27,380 nt of DNA from HGM11416 sp964532155 (GCA_964532155.1 CAZHGN010000019.1:1-27380), one strand, 5' to 3'; positions 1 to 8,127 are shown, numbered from the stretch's first letter. The notes: a model not told the origin generated them from the sequence alone. Made by a program: numbers and translations.

Positions 1-173
1 GCGGCTTCCTTAGCCGCTTTTAATGCAGCCGCTTGCTCGAGATCGTCGTTTTTAGCCTCATTGCAAGCAAATTCGCATCCCGCGCAGGAATGCCCTATGC
101 TTCTGCATTTTGCGGCTTTACGCAAAAGCGCGCGGTTTATCGCAATAATATTGTAGTAGGTATATTCAGACAT
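1..173 (-). CDS. Small Cys-rich protein, N-terminal part (truncated by window edge)
   Basis: I do not recognise this gene. An open frame starts at the ATG at 173 and runs off the left edge after 57 codons. An AAGGAG-like ribosome binding site lies at about 179-186, and a consensus promoter sits upstream at 272-300. The protein begins MSEYTYYNIIAINRALLRKA and has four closely spaced cysteines (C23, C30, C33, C37, with CAGCEFAC in the middle) plus H28. It then turns into an Ala/Lys/Glu-rich helical stretch. The Cys cluster could bind zinc or an Fe-S cluster, but this is inference. There is no signal peptide. The C-terminus is unseen, so total length is unknown. The gene is probably real because start, RBS and promoter agree. 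Confidence 0.6.
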   Translation of the reverse strand, partial: MSEYTYYNIIAINRALLRKAAKCRSIGHSCAGCEFACNEAKNDDLEQAAALKAAKEA

Positions 174-206
174 AAAATCTCCTTTTTTGCGCGTGATAGG
201 CGAATT

Positions 207-230
207 TAAAAGCGCAAAACTTCGCTTTTA
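207..230 (-). other. Hairpin in the leader of the Cys-rich gene
   Basis: TAAAAGCG at 207-214 and CGCTTTTA at 223-230 form an 8-bp inverted repeat with an 8-nt loop. It lies in the predicted 5' untranslated leader, about 30 nt before the RBS. No separate U-tract follows in the reading direction, so it is not a clear terminator. Its role is unknown. Confidence 0.35.
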
Positions 231-271
231 CCGACGCATATCGAGAAATCTACGCGGTTGTTCTTTTTGTC

Positions 272-300
272 ATTATATATTATATCGTCCGTAAAGTCAA
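272..300 (-). promoter_or_regulatory. Promoter for the Cys-rich gene
   Basis: Reading leftward, the -35 box is TTGACT (300-295), the spacer is exactly 17 nt, and the -10 box is TATAAT (277-272). This is a near-consensus sigma-A promoter. Transcription would start near 265, leaving a leader of about 90 nt before the ATG at 173. It lies just past the terminator of the ABC exporter operon, so the small gene has its own transcript. Confidence 0.75.
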
Positions 301-310
301 TTGCATTTAT

Positions 311-360
311 AAAAATCGCCGTTTTTTTCTTTTTTGAATATTAGGTGAATATAACGGCGA
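311..360 (-). terminator. Intrinsic terminator of the ABC exporter operon
   Basis: Reading leftward, TCGCCGTT (360-353) pairs with AACGGCGA (323-316), giving an 8-bp GC-rich stem. TTTTT follows at 315-311. The loop is long (29 nt). It lies 35 nt past the stop codon of the second exporter gene, as expected for the operon end. Confidence 0.7.
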
Positions 361-394
361 GTTTTAATTTGTCGTGGGCGTTAACCGCACAAAA

Positions 395-2176
395 CTATTT
401 TTCGAACTGCGAATCGTAAAGACGAGCGTAAAAACCGCCTTTATCCATAAGATCGGAATGCGTACCCTTTTCGATTATGCGTCCGCTTTGCATAACGAGA
501 ATTAGGTCGGCGTTTTTAACGGTGGATAGTCTATGCGCGACGATAAACGACGTTCTGCCTTGCATAAGCTTATCGAACGCGCGCTGTATTTTCAGTTCGG
601 TTCTCGTGTCGATGGAAGAGGTTGCTTCGTCCAAAATCAGCATCGGAGGATGTGTGAGCATAACGCGCGCTATGCACAGCAATTGTTTTTGCCCGACAGA
701 GATATTGCCGCCGTTTTCGTCGAGAACGGTGTCGTAACCGTCTTTCATTCGCGAAATAAAGCCGTGTGCGTTCGCCGCTTTTGCCGCGGCGATCATTTCT
801 TCCTCGGTCGCGTCTTGCTTGCCGAATAAAAGATTTTCGCGTACGGTGCCTTTTTTCAGCCAGCTGTCTTGCAAGACCATGCCGTAAGCCGAGCGCAACG
901 AACTTCGAGTTACGTTCGCGGCGTTCTGACCGTCGACGAAAATTTTGCCCGAATCGACGTCGTAAAAGCGCATAAGCAGGTTTATAAGAGTCGTTTTTCC
1001 GCAACCGGTCGGCCCGACTATGGCGATACGCTCGCCGCTTTTTGCCGACAGGTTAAAGTTTTCGATGAGCGTGGTCGTTTTATCGTAAGAAAAGCAGACG
1101 TTTTCAAATGCGACGTCGCCGCTGTTTATGCAAAGGGCGGGGCAGTGTGCGTCCGACGGCTGGTCGGGTGTTTCGAGTAGCTCGAAAACGCGTGCCGCGG
1201 CGGCTGTAGCCGTTTGCAGTTCGGTTATTACGCCGGTAATTTCGTTGAACGGCTTCGTGTATTGGTTTGCGTAGGTTAAACAGCACGAAAGCGCGCCTAC
1301 CGTGAACGTGCCTACGCCGATAACGGTCTTGGTCGATATTACGAGGTAAGTGCCGAGCAAGCATACGGCGACGTAAACTACGTTATTGATAAACCGCGTG
1401 CAAGGGTTGGTCAGCGCCGAAAAGAACGCGGCGTTTTGCCCCCAAGTTTTAAGTTCGCCGTTGATTTTTCCGTACCGTTCTTCCGCACGTTTTTCATAGC
1501 GGAACAGTTTGACTATTTTTTGTCCCGAAAGCATTTCGGTTACGAGCCCGGACATTTCTCCGCGTTTTTCGGCTTGCTTGGCGAACATATCGTGGCAACC
1601 TTTTGCGATAAAATACGCGACAAAAAGGGAAAGGGGTGTTAAAAATACGACGGCAACGGCTATCAGCCAATTATACGAAAGCAAAAACGCGAGCGTGCCG
1701 ACTATGGTAACGACTCCGCTGAACAGTTGAGAAAAGCCTTGAATAAGTCCGTCGGATATTTGGTCCACGTCCGCGCTTACTCTTGCTATTAGGTCGCCGT
1801 GCGAGCGGCTGTCGATGTACGAAAGGGGAACGGCGTTCAGTTTGTCGAACGCGCGCTTGCGCACGTCGCCTATAACTTTATACGACGCGTGGTTTATGCA
1901 CAGCGACGACAGATATTGAAAGGTGATCGCAACGACTATAAGACAGCCGAGCACGACCGAGTTTTTTGCTATCACGTCGAAAGCAACGTTGCCTTCGCCT
2001 ATAATATAATCTACGGTATCTCCTATAACGACCGGCGCAAAAAGGGTTGCGGCTATTTGAATTATCGAAAAAAGCAGTGCAAGCACTATAAAGCCCGAAT
2101 AGGGCGCGGCGAATGTTATCAGTTTCTTTATCGCGGCGAAGTCCGTTTTGGAAGTGCGTTTTTTGCGGTTAATCAT
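395..2176 (-). CDS. ABC exporter half-transporter, ATP-binding/permease (second subunit of a heterodimer)
   Basis: A 593-aa membrane exporter subunit: six-helix transmembrane domain (about residues 15-320) followed by an ATPase domain. Visible motifs are Walker A GPTGCGKTT (388-396), a variant signature ISVGQ (492-496) in place of LSGGQ, Walker B LILDE with intact catalytic Glu517, and the H-loop His548 (IVAHR). It likely exports a drug, lipid or peptide from the cytoplasm; the substrate cannot be read from sequence. The start at 2176 is chosen because its ATG overlaps the upstream stop (ATGA) and has GGAGG ten bases before it. A longer open frame reaches 2230, but its first 18 residues would lie inside the upstream gene. 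With the upstream partner it resembles BmrC/BmrD-type heterodimeric exporters. Confidence 0.9.
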   Translation of the reverse strand: MINRKKRTSKTDFAAIKKLITFAAPYSGFIVLALLFSIIQIAATLFAPVVIGDTVDYIIGEGNVAFDVIAKNSVVLGCLIVVAITFQYLSSLCINHASYKVIGDVRKRAFDKLNAVPLSYIDSRSHGDLIARVSADVDQISDGLIQGFSQLFSGVVTIVGTLAFLLSYNWLIAVAVVFLTPLSLFVAYFIAKGCHDMFAKQAEKRGEMSGLVTEMLSGQKIVKLFRYEKRAEERYGKINGELKTWGQNAAFFSALTNPCTRFINNVVYVAVCLLGTYLVISTKTVIGVGTFTVGALSCCLTYANQYTKPFNEITGVITELQTATAAAARVFELLETPDQPSDAHCPALCINSGDVAFENVCFSYDKTTTLIENFNLSAKSGERIAIVGPTGCGKTTLINLLMRFYDVDSGKIFVDGQNAANVTRSSLRSAYGMVLQDSWLKKGTVRENLLFGKQDATEEEMIAAAKAANAHGFISRMKDGYDTVLDENGGNISVGQKQLLCIARVMLTHPPMLILDEATSSIDTRTELKIQRAFDKLMQGRTSFIVAHRLSTVKNADLILVMQSGRIIEKGTHSDLMDKGGFYARLYDSQFEK

Positions 2177-3912
2177 GCGTTTGCGCCCTCCTTGTTTTGC
2201 GAATCGTAAATTTCGCGGTAGACCTCGCAATTTTCATAAAGTTCGGCGGGCTTGCCGTTTCCGACGATGCGACCGTCGTCAACGACGATTATGCGGTCGC
2301 AAGAACTCAGCGAAGACGCTCGTTGTGAAACGTTAACGATCGTCGTTTTGCGTTCCGTCGAAAGCTTCGCAAGCGCCTTGCGCAGGCGCGCGTCCGTTGC
2401 AAAATCAAGCGCGCTCGAACTGTCGTCGAGAATAAGCAGTGCGGGATCGGAAACGAGCGCTCTCGCAATGGTGAGCCTTTGCTTTTGCCCGCCCGAGAGG
2501 TTTTTGCCGCCTTGGGCGATTGTTTTATCCAGTCCGTCTTTATCGGCGAAAACGAATTCCGCCGCTTGCGCCGTTTCAAGCGCCTCTTTAATTTTTTCGT
2601 CCGTAGCGTCAGGATTGCCCAAGCGCATGTTTTCGCGCACCGTTCCGCTAAACAATATAGCCGTTTGCGGAACGACTCCGACGAGGCCCGAAATTTGGTC
2701 GTACGTGTAAGATTTTATATCGTTTCCGAAAAGTTTAACTTTGCCTTTCGTGCTATCGTAAAGTCGCGTTAACAGACTTATAAGCGTACTTTTGCCGCAA
2801 CCGGTGCTGCCCAAAACGCCGAGCGTTTCGCCCGTTTTAAGGCTTAGATTTATATCCGACAGCGCCGGCGACGAGCCGCTTCCGTAGGTAAATTCCACGC
2901 CGCTTAGTTCCACTGCAAAATCGGAAAAATCGGGCGTTGCGCCGTCGCCCTCTTTCATGCTCGGCTTGGTTTCGAGCACCTCGTTTATTCTTGCTGCCGA
3001 AGCCGAAGCCTTGGTAAAGGTTACGAGCAGGTTGGCGAATACTATGAGCGCGTTCAATATTTGAGTCATATAGTTGACTAACGCGATAACTTCGCCTTGC
3101 GTAAGCGTGCCGACGTTGACTTTAATGCCGCCGAAATAGAGTATTGCTATAATCGCAAGGTTCATAACGGCGTAGGTAAGGGGATTAAGAAGTGCGGATG
3201 CCGCGCCTACCGTTTTAGACGTTTTAGTTAAAAGATCGGATGCCGCGGCAAATGCGCTTTTTTCACGATCTTCCGCCGAAAAGGCGCGCACGGGGCGTGC
3301 TCCCGAAAGATTTTCGCGCGCGAGTCTCGTAACGTCGTCGAGTTCGCTTTGGACTTTTTTATATTTCGGTAGCGTTGCGGACAGTATCGCGAAAAGAATT
3401 GCTCCGACTATAACCGCCGTCAGCAAAAATATAAGCGAAAGCCGTAAGTCGATGGTCATCGCCATAACGATCGCGCCGACTACTATAAAAGGGGCGCGCA
3501 AAATCAACCTTATGAACATCGCCACGCCTTGCTGGGTTTGGTTTACGTCTGTCGTCAGTCGCGTAATAAGCGATTCCGTCGAGAATTTATCGAGTTCGCT
3601 GTACGAAAGAGTATTGACGTGCGCGTATAAATCCTTTCTTAAATTCGTGCCGAAACCGAGCGAAGCGCGGCTTGCAAAAAATTGAGCCGTAAGCGCAAAC
3701 GCAAGCCCTACCGCACTTAGCGCAAGTATTACGCCTCCCCCCTTAAGCATTGCCGACATATCGCCGTCTTGACCGAGGGGGATGGCGGTGTCTATTATCC
3801 AAGCGACCACGAGCGGCACTATAAGCTCAAAAATCGCCTCTATTAGTTTAAAAAGAGGACCGAACAGCGTTTTTAATCTGTAGCCCTTCAAGTATTTAAC
3901 AAGTTTAAGCAT
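2173..3912 (-). CDS. ABC exporter half-transporter, ATP-binding/permease (first subunit, degenerate ATP site)
   Basis: A 579-aa half-transporter with a six-helix membrane domain (about residues 15-305) and a C-terminal ATPase. Walker A is GSTGCGKST (368-376) and the signature LSGGQ (472-476) is canonical. Walker B, however, ends LLILDD, with Asp497 where the catalytic Glu normally sits, and the H-loop His is replaced by Gln530 (NVSQR). Those two changes mark the non-hydrolysing site of heterodimeric exporters. The partner encoded next, with a 4-bp overlap, carries the complementary altered signature motif, so the two should assemble. The start is the first ATG after a strong promoter. Its RBS is weak (AAGGAAAA far upstream), so the exact start is slightly less certain than the gene. 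Confidence 0.9.
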   Translation of the reverse strand: MLKLVKYLKGYRLKTLFGPLFKLIEAIFELIVPLVVAWIIDTAIPLGQDGDMSAMLKGGGVILALSAVGLAFALTAQFFASRASLGFGTNLRKDLYAHVNTLSYSELDKFSTESLITRLTTDVNQTQQGVAMFIRLILRAPFIVVGAIVMAMTIDLRLSLIFLLTAVIVGAILFAILSATLPKYKKVQSELDDVTRLARENLSGARPVRAFSAEDREKSAFAAASDLLTKTSKTVGAASALLNPLTYAVMNLAIIAILYFGGIKVNVGTLTQGEVIALVNYMTQILNALIVFANLLVTFTKASASAARINEVLETKPSMKEGDGATPDFSDFAVELSGVEFTYGSGSSPALSDINLSLKTGETLGVLGSTGCGKSTLISLLTRLYDSTKGKVKLFGNDIKSYTYDQISGLVGVVPQTAILFSGTVRENMRLGNPDATDEKIKEALETAQAAEFVFADKDGLDKTIAQGGKNLSGGQKQRLTIARALVSDPALLILDDSSSALDFATDARLRKALAKLSTERKTTIVNVSQRASSLSSCDRIIVVDDGRIVGNGKPAELYENCEVYREIYDSQNKEGANA

Positions 3913-3960
3913 TTTTACGTTTTCGTTTTCCTTGCGCTTTTATCGTCTTTTTTTAACTCT

Positions 3961-3990
3961 ATTATACTCTCATTCTTGCTTTTTTGTCAA
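3961..3990 (-). promoter_or_regulatory. Promoter of the ABC exporter operon
   Basis: Reading leftward: perfect -35 TTGACA (3990-3985), 18-nt spacer, perfect -10 TATAAT (3966-3961). Transcription would start near 3954, about 40 nt before the first exporter gene. An inverted repeat covers the -35 box, so repression at this promoter is plausible. Confidence 0.8.
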
Positions 3991-3996
3991 AGCAAG
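3975..3996. promoter_or_regulatory. Candidate operator over the exporter -35 box
   Basis: CTTGCTTT (3975-3982) and AAAGCAAG (3989-3996) are a perfect 8-bp inverted repeat around 6 nt. The site overlaps the -35 element and part of the spacer of the exporter promoter, a typical repressor position. Related half-sites recur at 4060-4066 (AAAGCAA) and as AAGCAA-N6-TTGCTT at 4088-4105. The binding protein is unknown; one of the neighbouring HTH proteins is a natural candidate. Confidence 0.5.
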
Positions 3997-4119
3997 GACT
4001 TAGTTATCTCGTTTTTTTACTCGTTTTTAATAATAATTGCATTGGGCGAAAATAGACGTAAAGCAACGGCTTATAGTATTTTTGCCAAAGCAATGCACCT
4101 TGCTTGCGTTTTTGTGTAA

Positions 4120-4165
4120 AAAAACACGCTATCGTTTTGCATTATTTGCAACATAGCGTGTTTTT
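4120..4165 (-). terminator. Intrinsic terminator after the 80-aa HTH gene
   Basis: AAAAACACGCTAT (4120-4132) and ATAGCGTGTTTTT (4153-4165) form a 13-bp inverted repeat, with a smaller inner stem TTGCA/TGCAA in the loop. Reading leftward, the stem ends in a T-run. It starts 15 nt past the HTH stop codon. The symmetric A/T flanks could let it work in both directions. Confidence 0.8.
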
Positions 4166-4179
4166 CTTTTGTTTTTTAT

Positions 4180-4422
4180 TTAATCTATTTCAAGTTCGTC
4201 TGAACTAAATATAGGCGCGTCTAAAAATTCTATTACGGTCATATCAAACCCTCTAGATATTTGCATTAGAGTTTTTAACGTTATGTTTTTGTTTCTTCCG
4301 TTTATTATACACATCATGGAGCCGTGTAAAATTCCGGACTTTTGTTCTAACCTGTAAAGAGTCATTTTTTTAGAATTCAACAATTCGTTTATTCGTATTT
4401 CAACTGCTTTGCATATCGTCAT
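4180..4422 (-). CDS. XRE-family helix-turn-helix regulator (80 aa)
   Basis: A small DNA-binding protein made almost entirely of one Cro/C1-type HTH domain (about residues 8-68). The segment MTLYRLEQKSGI followed by MMCIINGR fits the helix 2-turn-helix 3 pattern, and ITLKTLMQISRGFDMTVIEF matches helices 4-5. The tail is short and acidic (SSDELEID). The start at 4422 has GGAAG about eight bases upstream. It is transcribed away from the next regulator, with a 12-bp palindrome between them, which suggests autoregulation or cross-regulation (inferred). Targets are unknown; the exporter operon downstream of its terminator is one possibility. Small proteins of this type are common as orphan regulators in Clostridia. 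Confidence 0.8.
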   Translation of the reverse strand: MTICKAVEIRINELLNSKKMTLYRLEQKSGILHGSMMCIINGRNKNITLKTLMQISRGFDMTVIEFLDAPIFSSDELEID

Positions 4423-4496
4423 ATAGTACTTCCGTAACGGAAAATCAAAAGATTCTCATTTTTTATATGAAAATTTTACCAAAAAAGATGAATGAA

Positions 4497-4525
4497 ATTA
4501 TATAGGTATACCTACATATCGATTG
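4497..4525 (-). promoter_or_regulatory. Possible promoter of the 80-aa HTH gene
   Basis: Reading leftward there is a perfect TATAAT at 4502-4497. The matching -35 position (4525-4520, CAATCG) is poor. The palindrome at 4503-4514 would fall in the spacer. The promoter may therefore be weak or activator-dependent. Confidence 0.35.
4503..4514. promoter_or_regulatory. Palindromic candidate operator between divergent HTH genes
   Basis: TAGGTATACCTA is a perfect 12-bp palindrome. It sits eight bases upstream of the rightward -35 box and next to the leftward -10 box, so one bound dimer could control both genes. Either neighbouring XRE protein may bind it; this is inference from position. Confidence 0.5.
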
Positions 4526-4551
4526 ACTTTTAAATTAATCCGTAGCATAAT
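4523..4551 (+). promoter_or_regulatory. Promoter for the membrane HTH regulator and surface protein
   Basis: TTGACT (4523-4528), a 17-nt spacer and CATAAT (4546-4551) fit a sigma-A promoter. Transcription would start near 4558, giving a leader of about 177 nt before the ATG at 4735. I see no convincing gene in that leader: the open frame continues upstream to 4585 but lacks a suitable RBS there. Confidence 0.65.
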
Positions 4552-4734
4552 TAAAGAGGAAGGTTTAGAACGCTTTTATTCGCCATGGTATTTCGATTTG
4601 CTTGTTTTTTTGCTTTTTTGCTCAAAAGTAAACAAAATATGCACGAAATCAACGAAAGGTTGAGCGGAAAAAACAAACGTCTTGTTGAGTTTTGTGGTAC
4701 AATAAAATCACAAAAAAAAGGAAAGGAGAAAGAA

Positions 4735-5676
4735 ATGCTTTCACAAAACATCAAAAACCTGCGTTCCGAAAAAGGAATGACTCAAAAAGAATTGGCTGAA
4801 TGTCTTCACGTAACGCCGCAAGCCGTGTCGCGTTGGGAAACGGGAGAAGTTGAGCCGTCTGTTTCGACGATAGGCGAAATTGCAGTGATATTCGGCGTGA
4901 CAACGGATGAAATAATTTCCGGAAAAAAAGCCGAACCGAAAAGCGAAGAAGTGGAAAGTGTAGCTGAACCTACACCTATTGTTATCGAGGCACCCAAGCC
5001 TGTGCTTGCCTTATGCACGAGGTGTAATAAGCCTCTTTACGAAAGTGGCGATATAGTCAGGCGTTCGCCTGCTGCAGTAAGTGCAGGTGTAACCGTGGTG
5101 AGGCGACATGGACACGGAAGAAGACATACGGTCGTCAGTGAATCGAGCAATATTCCCACCTTGATATATTGTAAGGAATGTGCAAAAATACTTGATGCTA
5201 AGATTAAGGATGAGGAAGAGCGGAGAAGGAGAGAGAGAAAAGAAGCCGCATTAAAGGAGGCAAAGAGGAAGCGCGAAAAAGGATTAAAATTTGGAGGTTT
5301 GCTTGCCGCCGTAATTATAGTATTGTCAGTAATTCTTTCGATAAAGTATACGCAAAGTCCTATTATACCGATTTTGATTTCTGTAGTTTTTGCTTACGCC
5401 GCTTTTGCTTTTGTTTCATGTTTGTTTTTGGATAATAACGTGGTAGGCGATATCTTTCTTGGCGTTGCCGAATGGGGATTCGTAAAATTTCCGGGGCTTA
5501 TTTTTTCGTTTGATCTCGACGGAATTATGTGGCTTATAGGAATGAAAATTTTATTTGCAATACTCGGCTTTTTATTGGGGTTGGCAGCAGTTTGTTTGGC
5601 TTTACTTTTGTCGTTTATCGTTGCTATGGTTGTTTTCCCCTTTGCGTTATCGAACAATCTAAACTGTAAGAGTTAA
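4735..5676 (+). CDS. Membrane-anchored XRE-type regulator with Cys4 ribbon
   Basis: A 313-aa protein with an unusual domain chain. Residues 4-62 are an XRE HTH (MTQKELAECL, then TPQAVSRWETG). Residues 94-149 hold two Cys pairs (CTRC at 94-97, CKEC at 146-149) that could form a zinc ribbon around a His/Arg-rich insert. Residues 155-183 are a highly charged coiled coil (EERRRRERKEAALKEAKRKR). Residues 184-305 contain three or four membrane segments. It may sense an envelope signal and act on DNA from the membrane; this is inferred. The start at 4735 follows AAAGGAG at an ideal distance; the in-frame extension to 4585 is hydrophobic and lacks an RBS. The next gene begins 32 nt later with no promoter between them, so the two are likely co-transcribed. 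Confidence 0.75.
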   Translation: MLSQNIKNLRSEKGMTQKELAECLHVTPQAVSRWETGEVEPSVSTIGEIAVIFGVTTDEIISGKKAEPKSEEVESVAEPTPIVIEAPKPVLALCTRCNKPLYESGDIVRRSPAAVSAGVTVVRRHGHGRRHTVVSESSNIPTLIYCKECAKILDAKIKDEEERRRRERKEAALKEAKRKREKGLKFGGLLAAVIIVLSVILSIKYTQSPIIPILISVVFAYAAFAFVSCLFLDNNVVGDIFLGVAEWGFVKFPGLIFSFDLDGIMWLIGMKILFAILGFLLGLAAVCLALLLSFIVAMVVFPFALSNNLNCKS

Positions 5677-5711
5677 TTTGACGTTGTTAAATGTTAAAAT
5701 AGGAGTTAATG

Positions 5712-8111
5712 ATGAAAACAAAAGTTATAATAGGAGCCGTAATCGGCGTTGTGGTTGCTGCAGTAGTTGCCTGTGTGGTTTTTTTTGTCTCATCGGATAA
5801 CGATATACAAACTAGTTCGGGGTATACATCCGAGCAACCCGGCGATAGTTCGGTTGTTAAACTAAACTTTGAGGGGTTAAGTTTTGAATCTTATACCTGC
5901 GTTTACGACGGAACGGAAAAAACTTTACAAGTAACGGGTGATTTGCCTGCCGGAACAAAAATCGTTTACTCAAAAGAAAAAGGCACGAACGCCGGTGTAT
6001 ATAATGCGACGGCGGTTCTTTCGTGCGAAGGGTATAATACGCTCGAACTTTCCGCAACGTTGACGATAAACAAGGCTACGATGATTGGTATAGCTCTTAC
6101 CGGTACGACTTCTTGTGAGTACGACGCGTTAGAACATTCTTTAAGTGTGCTAGGCGACGTGCCGGATGGCTCGACGGTGGCTATAACCTATAACGGTGAG
6201 AGTGTAAACGGCGTGGTTGAAGTAGGCGCATACGAAGTTCGACTGCTTATAACTAACCCGAATTATAACGATTACGAAGATAGCACAACGTTGACTATAA
6301 AAGCGACGGAAGAACTTTTATCGAGCGTTGTTTCCGGGGAAAACGCTTATTTCCAAAATGCGCTCGACGGGAATAAACTTTACGTTTATAAAAATAACGC
6401 AGTAAGCAAGGTTAATAACGATGTTCCGGAATATTTAACCGAAAAGAACGGTATCCTTTATTATAACAGCGCGAGTTTATTGTCTTCTGTCGTAAAATCG
6501 TGCGACGGTTCTTCTAAGGGTGCGGCTCTCGTAGAATTGTCAGGTGAATGGCTTGTAAGTGACGGAACGTATTTGTACTACGCCGTAAATAATTTGTTGT
6601 TTAATAATGATCAAAACGGCATATATAAAATTTCTCTTAGCGGCACTAGCGGCGATCCGGTTAGAATAGTAAAAAATAAAGCTAAATATCTTGCGGTATG
6701 CGGCGGGAAAATTTATTATTCGAACTCTAACGACGGAGGGAAACTTTATTGTGTTTCTTCAACGGCATCGGAATTGTCCACAGGTACGCTTGTTTACGGA
6801 GAGAAAGCCGAGTATATAATTTCCGACGGAACTTATGTTTATTTTAATTCGACTAATACGATTGCTGGTGTCGGTATTGCTGCCGCGATAAGAAAATATA
6901 AACCTTCTTCGGGCGAATGCGTGAAACTAACTACTGATTCGGGAAAATATCTTACAAAAATCGATAATTATATTTACTACGTAAACGACGATTTGCTTAC
7001 GGAGCATTTATACGGCGACGGCATTTATAAGGTCAGTGCGGCTTTGACGAGCGATAGCAACGCTTCCGGTACTAATGTTTTGGCTTGCGAGAATGACGGA
7101 TATTATTCACTTGCTTCCGACGGCGAAAAACTCTTCTATTACAAACTTAATAATAAGCATTTTTATTCGTACGAAATAGATACCGGGGAAGAAAAAGACC
7201 TTATGGCGGGATTTACGCCGGTGGAAGAAGAGGTTACACCGTCGGGTTATGCTTCTTTGTTTGAATATAAGGGTGAAATATATTACACCGATCCGAGAGA
7301 TGACGGTTGTTTATATAAATATAACAAAAACGCAAACGCAAAATATAAAGTTTTGTCTAACAGCGTGTCTAACGTATATTTTAACGGTAACTATATGTAT
7401 TATTCGACCTGCGTGCTTACGCAATATGCGTTGTGGCGTATGGATATGACAACCAAGGAAAGCGTTAAAATTTCGACGTCGCGTTGCGATAATTTGATAT
7501 TCGACGGCGAGTATATTTATTATATAAAAGTAGGCTCGCTCTATAATAATAAAATCATGAAAATGGGGCTTGACGGCAGCAATCCAGAAGTTGTGTATGA
7601 AGCGAGGAATCTTTGGGTTAAGAGTCTTGAAAAGAAAGGGGACGTTTTCTACTTTACGAGCAATCCGACGATAGGTTATAAGTATGCTTATTCTTACGAT
7701 ATAGTAACGAAACAAGAAAGCAATTTAAACCTTAATTCAACTGTGATAACCCTTGACTGCGACAATTTATACTATTATAACAAGGGCGAAAATTCAATCG
7801 GCTGCTACAATCTTGTTTCGAAGGAAAAAACCACTCTTATTTCCGGTGTAGACGTAAACGATATGAAAGTTTTGGGCGGAAAGTTATATTATTCGTCGAT
7901 GAGCTCGGCAAACAAGGGCTTTTTCTCCTACGATCTTACCTCTAAAAAAACAAGCCGTATAAGCGATAGTTGCGCTCACGGTATGATTAGTGTTGGCGAG
8001 GATGTTTACTATATAAGGGCTTCGGTCGACTATATGGCTGATTACCCGACTATGAACAACGGAGACGGTCGTCTTTGCCGCTACGACGGAAAAGAAGAGA
8101 AACAATTGTAA
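5712..8111 (+). CDS. Membrane-anchored surface protein: two MBG/Ig-like domains plus DUF5050-like beta-propeller
   Basis: A 799-aa predicted extracellular protein. Residues 5-27 form a signal-anchor helix after a KTK start. Residues 51-121 and about 126-198 are two MBG-type Ig-like folds (first: CVYDGTEKTLQVTGDLPAGT; second: CEYDALEHSLSVLGDVPDGS). From about 205 to the end, at least twelve short repeats of the form DGxYIYY or GGKLYYS followed by IYKI/LYCV strands indicate a beta-propeller like the DUF5050 family. Such proteins usually bind surface ligands; no catalytic motif is visible. Two ATGs are adjacent (5709 and 5712). AGGAG at 5701-5705 leaves 3 nt to the first and 6 nt to the second, so 5712 is preferred. 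The upstream membrane regulator is probably in the same operon. Confidence 0.75.
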   Translation: MKTKVIIGAVIGVVVAAVVACVVFFVSSDNDIQTSSGYTSEQPGDSSVVKLNFEGLSFESYTCVYDGTEKTLQVTGDLPAGTKIVYSKEKGTNAGVYNATAVLSCEGYNTLELSATLTINKATMIGIALTGTTSCEYDALEHSLSVLGDVPDGSTVAITYNGESVNGVVEVGAYEVRLLITNPNYNDYEDSTTLTIKATEELLSSVVSGENAYFQNALDGNKLYVYKNNAVSKVNNDVPEYLTEKNGILYYNSASLLSSVVKSCDGSSKGAALVELSGEWLVSDGTYLYYAVNNLLFNNDQNGIYKISLSGTSGDPVRIVKNKAKYLAVCGGKIYYSNSNDGGKLYCVSSTASELSTGTLVYGEKAEYIISDGTYVYFNSTNTIAGVGIAAAIRKYKPSSGECVKLTTDSGKYLTKIDNYIYYVNDDLLTEHLYGDGIYKVSAALTSDSNASGTNVLACENDGYYSLASDGEKLFYYKLNNKHFYSYEIDTGEEKDLMAGFTPVEEEVTPSGYASLFEYKGEIYYTDPRDDGCLYKYNKNANAKYKVLSNSVSNVYFNGNYMYYSTCVLTQYALWRMDMTTKESVKISTSRCDNLIFDGEYIYYIKVGSLYNNKIMKMGLDGSNPEVVYEARNLWVKSLEKKGDVFYFTSNPTIGYKYAYSYDIVTKQESNLNLNSTVITLDCDNLYYYNKGENSIGCYNLVSKEKTTLISGVDVNDMKVLGGKLYYSSMSSANKGFFSYDLTSKKTSRISDSCAHGMISVGEDVYYIRASVDYMADYPTMNNGDGRLCRYDGKEEKQL

Positions 8112-8127
8112 TTATTAATTGATGATT

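Noticed and set aside
4585..4734. Longer start for the membrane HTH regulator (50 extra residues)
   Set aside because: No suitable RBS at 4585; AAAGGAG before 4735 and the HTH domain start point to the internal ATG.
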